Shown here in pieces: positions 11,857-22,799 of a stretch of 64,000 nucleotides of DNA. Numbering within the stretch: the first letter of the stretch is position 1; each line of letters opens with the position of its first letter. Under the pieces are notes generated by a model. The model was not told where the DNA came from and did not search any database. It was given only the letters and a program-made list of their open reading frames with translations. The stretch covers positions 13,702,001 to 13,766,000 of the forward strand of contig OZ316893.1 in NCBI GenBank assembly GCA_973895155.1, read 5' to 3'. The stretch is from Marsupella aquatica (taxonomy: Eukaryota; Marchantiophyta). The position numbers and the translations under genes are program-made.

Positions 11857-13076
11857 ATGTCCAACCTATGCAATCACAACACACTGCAGAAACGAAGACG
11901 AGGTGGATCTGTCCCTGGCAAACGGCCCAACAAGGATCGTAAGAGAGAGCAAGGGCACCAAATGATTTGGGACGACTACTTTGCTGAAAATTCAACATAC
12001 GATGTTGTGGATTTCCGGAGAAGATTCAGGATGACTCCTAGGCTTTTCTACAAAATTTATAAGGCCATTGTTGCACATGACAAGTTCTTCCAGCAAAGGC
12101 GAGATGCAGCAAAAAAGAATGGGTTGTCTGGCCTACGGAAAATCACTGCTGCTCTTCGACAGGTTGCACAAGGAATTGGAGCAAACTGTAGAGATGAGTA
12201 TTGTAGATTGGGTGAAAGCACTGCTAGGAAGTCCCTCTATAGATTTACAAGAGCAATTCAAATTTTGTTTGAGTCTGAATACTTGAGGAAGCCCTCTATC
12301 TCAGATGTTTTAGTGCTTGTTGCCATTAATGAGAAGCGAGGGTTTCCAGGGATGTTTGCCTCCCTTGATTGCATGCACTATGAATGGAAAAACTGTCCAA
12401 TGGCATGGCAAGGCGAATTTACCGATAAGGACGGCAACAAACCGATTGTCTTGGAAGCCATTGCTGACCAGGAGCTCTGGATTTGGCATGCCTTTTTTGG
12501 GCTTCCCGGAGACAACAATGACCTCAATGTCTTGGACAGGAGTCCTTTGGTCAATGATTTCCTTCATGAGCAATATCATTGTCCTAGCTATACTATCAAT
12601 GACAAAGAGTACAAGAGGCCTTACCTACTTGTAGATGGGATATATCCAAAGTGGTCCTGTTTTGTCACTGCAATTCACAGTCCCCAGACAGAAAAAAAGT
12701 TAAAAATTTGCAAAAGCTCAAGAGGGCTGCAGAAAGGATGTTGAACGAGCCTTTGGTGTGTTGCAAGCTAGATGGGGAATTGTAAGGCAACCTGCAAGGT
12801 CGTGGCACTTGCAACGAGTCACAAACATCCTCTTTGCATGCATTGTGCTTCATAACATGATTATTGAAGATGAGGAGCATGGAAAACTTTCAAACGGTTG
12901 AGCCCAGATTGCAAGTACATAGAGGCCGAATGCCATGGAAGGATTATCTGAAAGCTACTAAAGAGCTGGAAAGCAAAAACTGTCATTACCAATTGCGAAA
13001 TGATCTCATTGAACACCTATGGAAGAGAAAAGGTGAAGTCCGACTAGCAAAATGGGTTCAATCAATGAACCGGTAG
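11857..13076 (+). pseudogene. PIF/Harbinger transposase (DDE), two frameshifts
   Basis: The first 295 residues are open from ATG 11857. The N-terminus is Arg/Lys-rich (RGGSVPGKRPNKDRKRE), then an HTH-like region (FRMTPRLFYKIY), then the catalytic core. The first Asp is in SLDCMHYEWKNCP and the second is in GLPGDNNDLNVLDRSPL. At an A-run near 12702-12706 the frame shifts by one. The third acidic residue (in ERAFGVLQARW) and VTNILFACIVLHNMII lie in the next frame (about 12707-12900). The tail (NDLIEHLWKRKGE, to 13076) is in the third frame. The second shift lies between about 12860 and 12900. The first break is in a homopolymer, so an assembly error is possible, but two breaks argue for a decayed gene. 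Confidence 0.9.
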
Positions 13077-13635
13077 CTAGAGTATCAAATTCTGATGTAC
13101 CTTCTTTCATTGACCAAGCAATTAATAAAAAGTGTGCACATTGTGTCCAAAATTGCTTTGTATTGCCAATTCACTGCGCAAGATCCACTACAATTGCTTT
13201 CTACTGTCAATCAAACACATTTCATGTCTAGAAGAATTTTCTGTTGTTGTCTCAACAAAGTCTTGAAAATTGTGTCTCAAAAATTCCATATACTTTTTGC
13301 AGATTACATAATTAAATCAGAACTATGGAAAGATCCCATGTTCATCTTGAGCTACACCCAAATGTTCTAGTAGATGGTGAGCACAAAACAGAAGCAAATA
13401 AAAGCTTCTAATTTCTGCACATTGACAACAAATTTGATAGGAAAAGCAATTCCGACAGAAAAAACAGTTTCAACAGAAAAAACATAATTAAACTACTCAC
13501 AAACCTCACCTAGTGGGAATTTCTATTCTCAGCAGAGTGAGAACCGAGGAAATAACTTCACCCTGGTTCTCACCTATCGTGCTATCCCTATGTCAAAAGT
13601 GTCTGCCACAATGTCATCTTCAAAAGTGTCTCGAA

Positions 13636-14592
13636 CTACTTCCGGTTGTTCCAAGTCTTCATCAAATGCCACAGGAATTGGCAAGGTGGTCTGTGAAGCA
13701 ATAGGGGCAGAGTGGGGGAAACTGGTTTTGCATCCTGAGCCATCCTCTTGCTCACCCTGGTCATCTCCTGCTTTTTAGAAATTCTCCAGAATTCCAGCTC
13801 CTCCGGGTCAATCATGTGAGTGGGCATTGTGAACATGTTCATCAAGGACTGACCCTGCAATATTCTCAATCGCTCTCGTCCATTTTTGGCCATAATCTTT
13901 TGAGCAGCAGCTGACACCTTGAGGGAATCTTCTTGAGTCCTTGCTTTTTTTGCTGCTTCCTTTGAAATTTTGCTTCCCGCTGGCCTCTTGCTATCAAAGC
14001 CTTGTGTGCTTGCACCATCGTTGGAACTCTTCTCTGGTGATCCCTGTGTACTATTTTTGCTCAATGGAGGGTCGTTCTCCTTGTCTGCGAGGTCATGCAA
14101 TTCCCTGGGCTCCTTCCTCACTGGGGTCTGTTTGGTCTTGGCCTTTGTCTTTGCCATAGAATCGAATGGCATTGCCCACCTTGGGCAATCTTTCAAAACG
14201 TAGTAACACTCTGTGAATGCAAATGCTTTTCCCTTTGCATGCCGTTGCTTGTACAACTCTCGTGCCTTCTCTAAGGTGTCCTCAACATTGGTTCCAGAAA
14301 TGTTGAGGTCTTCCATAGCTTGGAAGCATCCAATGAATCTAGCAGTATCATGACGGATTTCTCCCCACTTGCTCTCAAGTGACTTTGGCGTTTTGTACTC
14401 TGCTCCTCGTGGCTTGTTCTTCTCGTAATGCTCCCCCACCCTTTCCCAAAAAGAATCCTTCTTTTGGCCAGAACCTACGCAGGGATCTTGTGAGATGTCG
14501 AGGTAGCTGAAACACAATTGTTTCAACTCTAGAGCACTAAAGTTTTTCCCTCTCTGGACAGCCATGTGTACTGACAGACGATCCTTGTGCAT
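13636..14592 (-). CDS. Myb/SANT-like DNA-binding protein of the Harbinger element
   Basis: An intact 318-residue frame from ATG 14592, convergent with the transposase and inside the same TIRs. The N-terminal 130 residues have the trihelix/Myb-like pattern of Harbinger partner proteins (WERVGEHYEKNKP, SLESKWGEIRHDTARF). A Lys-rich linker and a C-terminal region with KKARTQEDSLK follow. In this superfamily the partner protein binds DNA and brings the transposase to the nucleus and the ends. It has no frame break, unlike the transposase. Confidence 0.85.
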   Translation of the reverse strand: MHKDRLSVHMAVQRGKNFSALELKQLCFSYLDISQDPCVGSGQKKDSFWERVGEHYEKNKPRGAEYKTPKSLESKWGEIRHDTARFIGCFQAMEDLNISGTNVEDTLEKARELYKQRHAKGKAFAFTECYYVLKDCPRWAMPFDSMAKTKAKTKQTPVRKEPRELHDLADKENDPPLSKNSTQGSPEKSSNDGASTQGFDSKRPAGSKISKEAAKKARTQEDSLKVSAAAQKIMAKNGRERLRILQGQSLMNMFTMPTHMIDPEELEFWRISKKQEMTRVSKRMAQDAKPVSPTLPLLLHRPPCQFLWHLMKTWNNRK

Positions 14593-15784
14593 AGTGTCAA
14601 AGTACTGTGAGCATGGACCACATGTAGAACGTGAAAGAGCAAGAGAGGACTGTGCACATTGTGTGATCTGACGAAACTGGTCTCCCCACCCATGTCAATG
14701 GTCCCCTGCAACAGCGCATGGCCGGGAGGGAATAGTGAACAGATGCACGACATGTGGTTGCACTACGAGCGTTGATTTGTTTTAGCAGGGAAGGCAAAAG
14801 AAATTTGGCGCCTTGAAAATTGCCCGAAAGTGGCGGTCCGAAAATGTTGTTTGGAGGCGCCCTAATAATGCTTTAGGGATTCGGTGGACTGGTGCAAGAG
14901 TGAAAATGCTGTGGGCCCGGATATTTGTGGTATTTGGCATACAGGGAGCTTTTAGCAACCACCGGTGCGGTCGCTCTTACCCGACCGACCCTTTTCCAGC
15001 AGCCCAAACTCTGGGGTCAATGCCATGACACAAAATGATTCGGGCAAAGTTTTGGCTCCAATAATAGTGTTGTCATTTGTTGAAGTGATTCCAGCAGTTG
15101 AAACTCAGCCTACCCAAGTTACTAATAGATATCCACTATTAACCAACGCCGAGTTCATGTAGTTAACCTGCATTTTGGTTCTTTTGACCCCAGTCAAAGC
15201 TGGCTTTGGTCAAGCCACCATTCCCGCAATCAAAACTCAAAACTCAGTCTACCAGAGTCACTAACAGTTACTATTAACTGATACCAAGTTGATAAAGTTC
15301 ACCTGCATTTGGGTCTCCCAACCCCAGTCCAAAGCTGGCACCTCTAGTACTCTCAAGTGACAATCAACCCCTCGTGAAATTTTTTCTTTGTATGTCTATA
15401 CATGGTTATGAGGCACTGCCCCGGATGAGGCCATGAAACCCATGCGCTAGCCTAGCTTGAGGATTTTTCAAATTTGAATGACAAACATGGTCAGGTGCAA
15501 ATGGTAGATAGTGACAGCTAAAAAAATTTGCAATGTAAAATTGAAATGAATGGTTCAAAAATGCACTTGGGATTTACGCCCCAAAACTCATCTCCATTGC
15601 GACAATGGGCTGTAACCCCCTCGATTCACTACCCTGTGAGATTACATCCCACTACCCCCTCTCGGAGATGGGTTCCCGCAATCAAGACTCAGCTTGTGAG
15701 AGTCATTAACAGTTATTCAATGTTGAGATGATACGGGTAACTGCATGCATCGGGTCTTCTGACCCTGGTCAAAATCAAATAACC

Positions 15785-17592
15785 CTCTACACCCGTGAAT
15801 TGGAAGTCAATGATGGATCAACCTTTCTGGTCTCCTTCCACAAATCACAAGGATGGAAAGATAGTAGGCTGTAGCACTGTACCTCAACAGCACATGAAAA
15901 GCAGAGGTCTTCTGAAGTGGGAGGATCTACATGTCAATGCTTCGATGCCTAGATCTTGGGAAATCTTTTGTGGAGAGGATTATCCTAGGTACAAGAGGTC
16001 GTTCCAAGTGATTTTGGATAACTCGTTATTTCCTAATGTACCGATGCTATCTCAAGAAGCTGAATCTAACGTGATGAACCCAATTCCCAATCTTGGAAGG
16101 CAACAAGGTTTGGGAAATCAAGATTTGTAATAGCCTGGTGAAGGATAGTTAGGAGTTATCTAGACGAAATTCCAATGATTCCGGTATCTTCGTATACTAT
16201 TACACATGGTATTCTTCGGAAGATTGAATCACAGCATATTTCTGGCACCAGATTAGTCCGATTGGTTATGGGTCGTATGAAGAGCTGGTTATCTCATAAA
16301 CCAGGGATTGGAGTGATGGGGCCTTCATTCAAGGATTTTGGTAAATCGGATCATTTTCATTGGAAGGATGGGAAGCAATTCTTCCATGCTTCCACGGAGA
16401 GCTTACGATGTTTGCTACAAAACAGGCTGCCAATGGTCGGTGGGGGGATCTCAAAATGGAGAATGGAAGTTTGGGCGGTTCCTTTGGAGAAGGAAATCTG
16501 GAAGAATATCTGGAAACCATTTAGGGAAGAAAAAGTTAATCATTTTCTTTGGCAAACTGCTCACAAGTTGGTTGCGACCGAGGTTGCGACTAAACACTAT
16601 ATTGGTTGGCATTCTAAGAGGCTGGACGAACATGGTCACATCATTCCTTTTTCCAGATCAGATGAGCTTTGGTGGTGCAAAAGATGTGAGATGGGTGCAC
16701 ATGAAGATTTGTTCCATTGTCTTTGGTCATGTCCTGTTTCCCGTTCTATCTGGACTTGGATTGAAACTCTCTTGCATATTGCAGGAGTGGCTTCGGTGAA
16801 TACGCATTTCGAGGCTGTCCATGCTTTATTGGGAGCTCCTTTCGATGATAAGCATAATTTCCTCTCAAATTGTGGCAGATCCTTAGAGGGATTGCCATAT
16901 GGCAAATTTGGAAATCTCGCTGTGCCTTGGAGAAAGAGAATTTGGTCACTTCACTGCTGGGACTAAAGATCAAGATTTGGCTGGAACTCCATTCTTATCT
17001 CAAGATAGCTTGGCTTCAGGGTATCTCTCTGCTTTCTACGGGTGGAGACGACAATCATGTTGTGTCTGGTCGTTTGCGTAGGGACTTTGGCTGTAATGGT
17101 GGATTATATAGGATTAGTGATGGTCTTTTTATTGTTGACTACCGTCCTCTATGGACTTTTGATCCACCTTGAAGGATTAGGTTTGTTACCTTTTGGTCTC
17201 ACTTTCATTTTCTTTGACTCCATTTGGTGTTAGCTTAGTTGTTGGTTCCTTTCGTGCAGATGAATTTATCCTCATGGATTTTTTTGCCCTGGTGACAGCT
17301 GTTCAGGCCTTTGCTCTTGCTGGTCCTCACACTCCTATTCTGGTTCTGAGTTAGCCCTCATATTTGCTTTCTCTGTTTGTTAGTTGTTCTAGAGTGAGTG
17401 GCAAATTTGTCCACTTTGCGCTCTTGTTAATCACTTTTGCCCTTGTCCCCGTGCTTGGATGTGCCTGAGCTCTTGGTGACTTTTGGTCCTTGACAGCATT
17501 TGGTCTGGCCGTTTTATTTCCATGATTTACTGGGTTTTATTTGTCTTATGAGTAAAGTATTCCTTTCAAGAAAGGAAAAAAAAAAAAAAGAG
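15785..17592 (+). mobile_element. LINE retrotransposon, 5'-truncated, with poly(A) tail and 9-bp target duplication
   Basis: The element ends in a 14-base A run (17576-17589). CAAATAACC occurs immediately before it (15776-15784) and immediately after (17593-17601). The flanks together restore the repeat seen uninterrupted near 11113-11125 in copy A. Coding remnants on + match the region downstream of the reverse transcriptase in plant LINEs (see the pseudogene entry). Only the 3' 1.8 kb is present, as is usual for aborted reverse transcription. Confidence 0.9.
15795..17172 (+). pseudogene. LINE ORF2 C-terminal remnant with reverse-transcriptase zinc-binding domain
   Basis: 15795-16130 reads QPFWSPSTNHKDGKIVGCST, homologous to the fragment at 32055-32483. 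16175-16900 contains the zf-RVT pattern: IWKNIWKPFREEKVNHFLW, then CKRC and HCLWSCPVSRSIW. After a frameshift near 16880 the reading continues as RGIAIWQIWKSRCALEK and ends at 17172. Stops and frameshifts make it non-functional. Confidence 0.85.
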
Positions 17593-17657
17593 CAAATAAC
17601 CAGCCTTCGATAATTTCCTGACAATTCTGACCGGGCACACTTTTCTGTCTCGGGGTG

Positions 17658-17800
17658 GGGCAGGAGGCTCTCTCCGAAAAACACGGGTTCGGGCAGGTTT
17701 TTGTGTCCACGGGCAGGTTTTGTTTGCCCACGGGCAGGAGGTGGCTCTCTCCGAAAAAAACGGGTTCGGGCAGGTTTGTTTTGTCCACGGGCAGTAGTTG
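17658..17800. repeat. Imperfect 74-bp tandem repeat with GGGCAGG motifs
   Basis: GGGCAGGAGG begins at 17658 and again at 17732. Each is followed by GGCTCTCTCCGAAAAA, then GGGTTCGGGCAGGTTT, and a CCACGGGCAG junction. It lies directly right of the nested-insertion cluster. Confidence 0.8.
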
Positions 17801-18480
17801 GATCGCTCCCTTCCGCCCTTCGTGCCGGGACTCAAAACAAAACATTCACTCTGCTCCGCGGGGGCGATTACTCGTTTTTCATCGTGCTTCTTGGCGACCC
17901 CAAAAATATGCCGAAAGACTCTCCCAAATCTTCCTTCTTCACCAAATTGGGATTCGGGGTGAACGATCGCAGAAAGGGAACGAAGGAAGGAAGGAAGGAG
18001 GAGGCAGGAGAGCGCAATTGACGAGACCATTTTCGGCGGAGCAGAGCGAAATCGATTGATTGTTTATTGACTCGCAGACGGGACGGGCTTCTTGAGATCG
18101 TGCTCGACAATTTGATCGGGCCCAGCTTCTAATTTCCCCGCAGATTGACGTTAGAGTGATGTTCTTCTTCGGCCGGATGATGCGTTTGTTGCGGAAGAAT
18201 CGATGAACAGGTTGAGCGGCGGGCGGATTTGCGGTGACGGATTTTATTTCTAGCTGCAAGAGTCGTGCACAGAGTGGATGTGGAACTCGTCCGGCTACTG
18301 GTACTCAGCTGCAAAGATCGCCGCGTGTTTGTCCGACATATTTGGCTATAGATTGGTCTGTGTTGATCCGGCCAGGAGGATCTCGTGTTGATTGCTGTGG
18401 AAGCCAAGCGCAGACTCTGGTGCGAAGTATGGTGTCTGGTCCTCGCTTTGACATTCCTAGACCATCTCCTGGGCATTGTT

Positions 18481-18812
18481 CTTCTCCGCTGCGCTCTCTC
18501 GAGGTTTATCTCTGCGGTTGTTCATCCTATCCGCTCGAGAATTTTTGGGTTATTTTGGCACCGGTTTGTAATGTCTGTTGTCTGCAGTTGACATTTGCGT
18601 TATGCCGCTCCTGTGTGTTGAGTTTTCTTCTGCCGTTTGCTCATGTTCTTCTCCTCTGCGTTCTCTCGAGGTTTACCTCTACCGGTTGTTCATGCGATCC
18701 GCTCGAGAATTTTTGGGTTATTGTGGCACCAGTTTGTAATGTCTGTTGTCTGCAGTTGAACATTTGCGTTATGCTGCTCCTGTGTGTTGAGTTTTCTTCT
18801 GCCGTTTGCTAA
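18481..18812. repeat. 167-bp tandem duplication upstream of the 19.2 kb gene
   Basis: The two copies start CTTCTCC at 18481 and 18648. They share CTCGAGAATTTTTGGGTTATT, TGTAATGTCTGTTGTCTGCA and end TTCTTCTGCCGTTTGCT. Roughly 90% of positions agree by eye. Confidence 0.9.
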
Positions 18813-19237
18813 TGGGTTGTGAGCGTGGATTCGGTTATTTTGTCACGGCTGTTTGGGTTTTGCTGGGATGAGGTTGAGGGGTTTTGAGAAGCGGAACTCC
18901 ATCTATTCCTTGTTTGTTCTAATTGATTGATGACGAGAGCCTTGCCTCACCATGCCTTGCATTCCATTTCAGGCACAGCACATTACGGGTTTGGCGATGC
19001 GGCCGGCCTTTTATGAACAAACGCAGGACCAGTTGTCTGCAGTATATTGATTGATTTGAATGCTTTGGCAAGCCAGCCGATGATGATGAGAATAGAGCGA
19101 TTTGAAGGATAGTGGACGATGATGACGAAGTAGGAAATGCGAAGGAATCGATCAGTCTACAGTGAACTCGCTGTTCTACAGTCGATGTAGGTTGACAAGG
19201 TGGAAGTGGGAGCAGTGGCATCCGCCGGACGTGACAG

Positions 19238-20611
19238 ATGATGATGTATCAGTCTGCCCAGTCCCAGCGTTACGGGAGGGTGAAGGGGTTAAAAGTGAAA
19301 CACTTGGTGCAGCTGATGGTGCTCTCCGTGCTCTTCACCTGGTTTCTTTATCAGCTGAACAGTTCACACAAGGCTAAAGTCCTCTCCCTACATGCTAAGA
19401 AGGAAAATGATATTAATGACGAGCTTCTGATCTCTGACGACAGCAGAGGAGTCGATCGAACCAGTGTCCATCATGACGAGATTACGGCCGGCGAAGTAGC
19501 TCAGGAGGAGTTCATCGATCAAAATTCATTGCCGAAGTCACGAAAGATGTTGCCGGATCTTTCGGACACTTCGGAATTAGAACAAAGCATCGCCGCAGCA
19601 GACCGAATGGAGACCGTGACTGAGGATGTACTTGATGATTCCGGTGAGGGTGATAGAGATGAGCAAGGCGCCAAGTCCGACGATCATGTCAAGCGGACTG
19701 ACGAGACGGATTTGGAAGCCAATGGAGGAGAGAAAGGAAGTGTTTTGGGGGAGGGGTACCAGTCCCTCCCATCTACACGAGCTACCGAAGCAGCGGAGGA
19801 TCGAGGTGATGGAGAGGATGAATTTCAGGCGGAGACAAGCACAGGGGAAGAGTTCGATAGCGGGGAAGGATGGGCAGCACCTAGGAACTTTACCGAAACA
19901 GAAGAAGACGACACCTTAATATATATCAGTAGCACCGATAGCAAAGTGAAAGGAATAGATGTTTCTGAGATAAAGACGTCGACAAGTCCTATCGCAACGA
20001 ATACAGATCACAAAGCGATTCCAGACAAAGAGGCAGAGCGAGCCGAATCCAAGTCGTCTGAGAGTATGGCGCTAGTGTTAGGGACTCCTGAAGAGTCGAA
20101 GCCGAGCCGTACCGAACCGGACGAGGGTGCAATACACGATCTAGACGTCGGAGTCACTCCTAAGTCGGGGAGCGTAGCGACTCCAAACTATTCAGAGGAA
20201 ACTGAAGCGAATAAGCATCTCCAAAATGAAAATGGTGAGATGGCCACTGATTCCTCTGTTGAAAAATCTGATAAGGTCGCACTTGTTGGGAAAGGCCACA
20301 GCAAGGAGCCCGTCGTTACTGGTAAGATAAATCCCCCCAATGAATTCAATGAACGGACGGGAGATAGCCCCGTCCCATTGGAAAGTGGGGCAGATGCCAA
20401 AGCTGAGCAGGGACCTGCAACTGGTAACACGGAAGCTCTGCTTGGGGATGGACAAGAGGGGGCTGCCTCTGCATTCAAGCAAGATGAACTTGTCCAGCAG
20501 GAGGCCATTGTTGAGGTTGTCTCTGTAGGCAAGCAACAGCAACCAGTTCAGCAAGAGGCCGGTGCTGAGATTGTCTCTGCAACCAAGCAAGATAAAGCCG
20601 AAGGAGCGTGA
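19238..20611 (+). CDS. Acidic single-pass membrane protein of unknown function
   Basis: An intact 457-residue frame from ATG 19238, single exon. After a short basic N-terminus (QRYGRVKGLKVKH) there is one membrane span at about residues 23-44 (VQLMVLSVLFTWFLYQL), so it is likely a type II or signal-anchored protein. The remainder is low-complexity and rich in Glu, Asp, Ser and Thr, without a fold I recognise. The C-terminus has an imperfect repeat (QQEAIVEVVSVGKQQQPV, then QQEAGAEIVSATKQ). The layout (basic N-terminus, LYQ-x-x-SHK after the span, acidic tail) resembles uncharacterised plant proteins with an N-terminal anchor, but I would not assign a function. Three in-frame ATGs open the frame. 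Confidence 0.7.
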   Translation: MMMYQSAQSQRYGRVKGLKVKHLVQLMVLSVLFTWFLYQLNSSHKAKVLSLHAKKENDINDELLISDDSRGVDRTSVHHDEITAGEVAQEEFIDQNSLPKSRKMLPDLSDTSELEQSIAAADRMETVTEDVLDDSGEGDRDEQGAKSDDHVKRTDETDLEANGGEKGSVLGEGYQSLPSTRATEAAEDRGDGEDEFQAETSTGEEFDSGEGWAAPRNFTETEEDDTLIYISSTDSKVKGIDVSEIKTSTSPIATNTDHKAIPDKEAERAESKSSESMALVLGTPEESKPSRTEPDEGAIHDLDVGVTPKSGSVATPNYSEETEANKHLQNENGEMATDSSVEKSDKVALVGKGHSKEPVVTGKINPPNEFNERTGDSPVPLESGADAKAEQGPATGNTEALLGDGQEGAASAFKQDELVQQEAIVEVVSVGKQQQPVQQEAGAEIVSATKQDKAEGA

Positions 20612-22799
20612 GTGGGCCTCGTCGAAAAATTCTGGACGCCACATCAAAATTTTGATGCCCAGAAACTATGGCCATCTCATTTTCCACACTGTATGGCCAA
20701 ATAGCTTGGGTCTCCCGTGAGAATGCAGCTGTCAGTGCAGACCCTTCTGCAGGCAGCACAACCAGAGGATCTTACAATGTTGGGTGGTGGAAAGGAAACG
20801 GTATCGGCTGGAGAACTTCCCTAAAAGCGGAGATGGATGGAGGAGAAGCTCTCTATAATTTTTAGTGGCCATCGAAGATCTCCCTTGTGCCTTTCATTGC
20901 AGTCTCCTTTAGGACAACGAATGAAAGTTTCCTGGTCAGATTGAGATGTCTCAGGACAAGCAAGAGAGGAGAGCATGAACTCATTGGTGCATCTTTGTTT
21001 CGGAAACAGTTGTTGACTAAACACCCAACGAGAAGTTTCCTTGGCACAGCAAGGAATTTGTTCTTGACCTAGCGGGAAGGCTCTCCAGTTCAAAGCCATA
21101 ATGCCTACGGTCTAATTATGATGCAACAGCTTATAGAATTAGTATAATTTTGTCAGTTAAGCCACTCTTTTCATAGGTAGAGAATTATTAAACCTCTCAC
21201 CACCCTGGGCGGTGAAAGGTTAATCAACGAAATTCACTTACAACCCAATTGATATGTCTCCATGGTTCCAAAAGTATCTTGAACGACATCTTTCATATTT
21301 GACAAGAAAATTCCAGGAGTTTTCACCTAGAAGGTAATACAGCATCAAAAAGCACGTACACTACAATTGACACATGTCCATTTCTCTGCTCATCAATAAG
21401 GACAATTAATAACAAGAATGCGATGTCCTTCGGCCAATTAATAAAAAAAGATAATCAATCTCCTGTGGGTTGATCTCTCCGTCCTGCAGTTTCCATGGCG
21501 AACAGGAATGCATCATGTCAAGTCTACAAATTTCCGGTGTGGAAAGGCTTTTTTAATTTTCCATTTGCCGTCTTCGTGTCTTTTCATTCTCTGTGGGTTA
21601 GGCGTAGATCGTCGTCCAAAGTGAATCCGTGGCTAGGTCACAATGTAGAGATGACCTTTGGACCGTTTGCTTGTGTACCATACAAATACCTCTGGGCCGT
21701 ATTTGCCATCTCCAATTTGTTGGATCCATTGTTGGTCCCCTCAAATGCATGCCACGGCCTGCCCTACTTATTCCCCCCACGAGGATGAAACTTGATGTCC
21801 ACACAGGTGAAACTTAATGTTCTCCCCTAAGGCCAAAAAAATACTATAGTGAGCTTCCTGCATCTCTCACATCTACCTATACAATTTCCCCATGGACCCA
21901 ACCGGACGAGCCTTCCGGTCCAATTCCACATAGGCTGCAACCTCACGTTCACCGTGGACAACATGGAAACAGAGACGCTCCTGGGAGCTTTACAGCAGGT
22001 GCCTGTTTCAGCGGGGACATCGAACAGGGGCTCGAAAATTCTATACAAGGGGCCGGGTCCACCAACATGGACAATGGAAGCCCAGACTATCTTCGAGCCC
22101 GGTGCAGAGGGTGCCTTTTGAGAGCGAGACATTGAAGAGATGCCTCTTCAGAAGTACGGGGACTCAGAAGGAGCTGGTGCCAAAATGATGAACAGTACTC
22201 CACAACTTCATTGATGCCCGTGTCTAGTGCAATCAACAAATTCAAGAGAAGACGCATCTTAATATCATGGCGATAGACCGAACATGCCCCAGAAATTGAA
22301 TCAGGAACAAAGACTACAAATCCAAAATCTTTGTGTTCTCAAATCTGAATTTAAAATTACATGATTACCGCTGGAACAAAACTGGCCATGACAAATTGAG
22401 TCTCATCATTTTCACGAAGGGGAGATTTTCCCCGTGCACATTAGGGGAGGTCGTCTGTCTTGACAGCACTACATACCACCTACGAAGTGCACCAGTAAAC
22501 AGGTTGACGATATCAAACTCAATACACTTAGCTCGACACATGCCCCTTCACAGGCACATTCAAATTTCCTAAAATGCTTATGCGGGCATCGAATGGTGGG
22601 CTTTTGGAAGGTGATTACAAGATACTACACTACAGGATGGCGTGTCGTGAAACGGATTGGAGAGCTACTCATCCTCATGACAGCTATAGAAACCCATGTT
22701 CTACTAGAGGTAAACTACAGAGGGTCCCTGATGTGAAGGGTTTTGGTTCGATGGATTCCCGACAACTCTGAAGAATCTCATTGCGGAAGATAGCCGTAC
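20612..22799. other. Intergenic region between convergent genes
   Basis: This is the 3' flank of the membrane-protein gene (+) and of the SEUSS-like gene (-). Short open frames at 21495-21790 and 21827-22132 have no recognisable motif. Nothing else stands out. Confidence 0.5.

Larger units (their letters stand above)
11410..14976. mobile_element. PIF/Harbinger DNA transposon, complete with TIRs and TTA duplication
   Basis: The left end is GAGCAACCGCACCGGT and the reverse complement of the right end is GAGCGACCGCACCGGT, a 16-bp terminal inverted repeat with one mismatch. TTA flanks both sides (11407-11409 and 14977-14979), the target duplication typical of PIF/Harbinger. The empty site survives at 10324. 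Inside are the two genes expected of the superfamily, transcribed toward each other: a DDE transposase on + and a Myb/SANT-like protein on -. Length is 3,567 bp. The transposase carries frame breaks, so this copy probably cannot move by itself. Confidence 0.95.
11256..17610. repeat. Tandem repeat copy B, split by two nested insertions
   Basis: The parts are 11256-11409, 14977-15784 and 17593-17610, interrupted by a Harbinger transposon (11410-14976) and a LINE (15785-17592). Laid end to end these match copy A (10174-11130) over nearly its full length. The spacing between starts of A and B is about 1.08 kb, so the two were a head-to-tail pair before the insertions. Confidence 0.85.
17611..19237. 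other. Upstream region of the 19.2 kb gene; GGGCAGG repeats and a 167-bp duplication
   Basis: 17658-17800 has a two-copy, 74-bp repeat rich in GGGCAGG. 18481-18812 has a two-copy, 167-bp repeat. The region just upstream of ATG 19238 is likely 5' leader and promoter. No convincing coding exon is seen. Confidence 0.5.
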
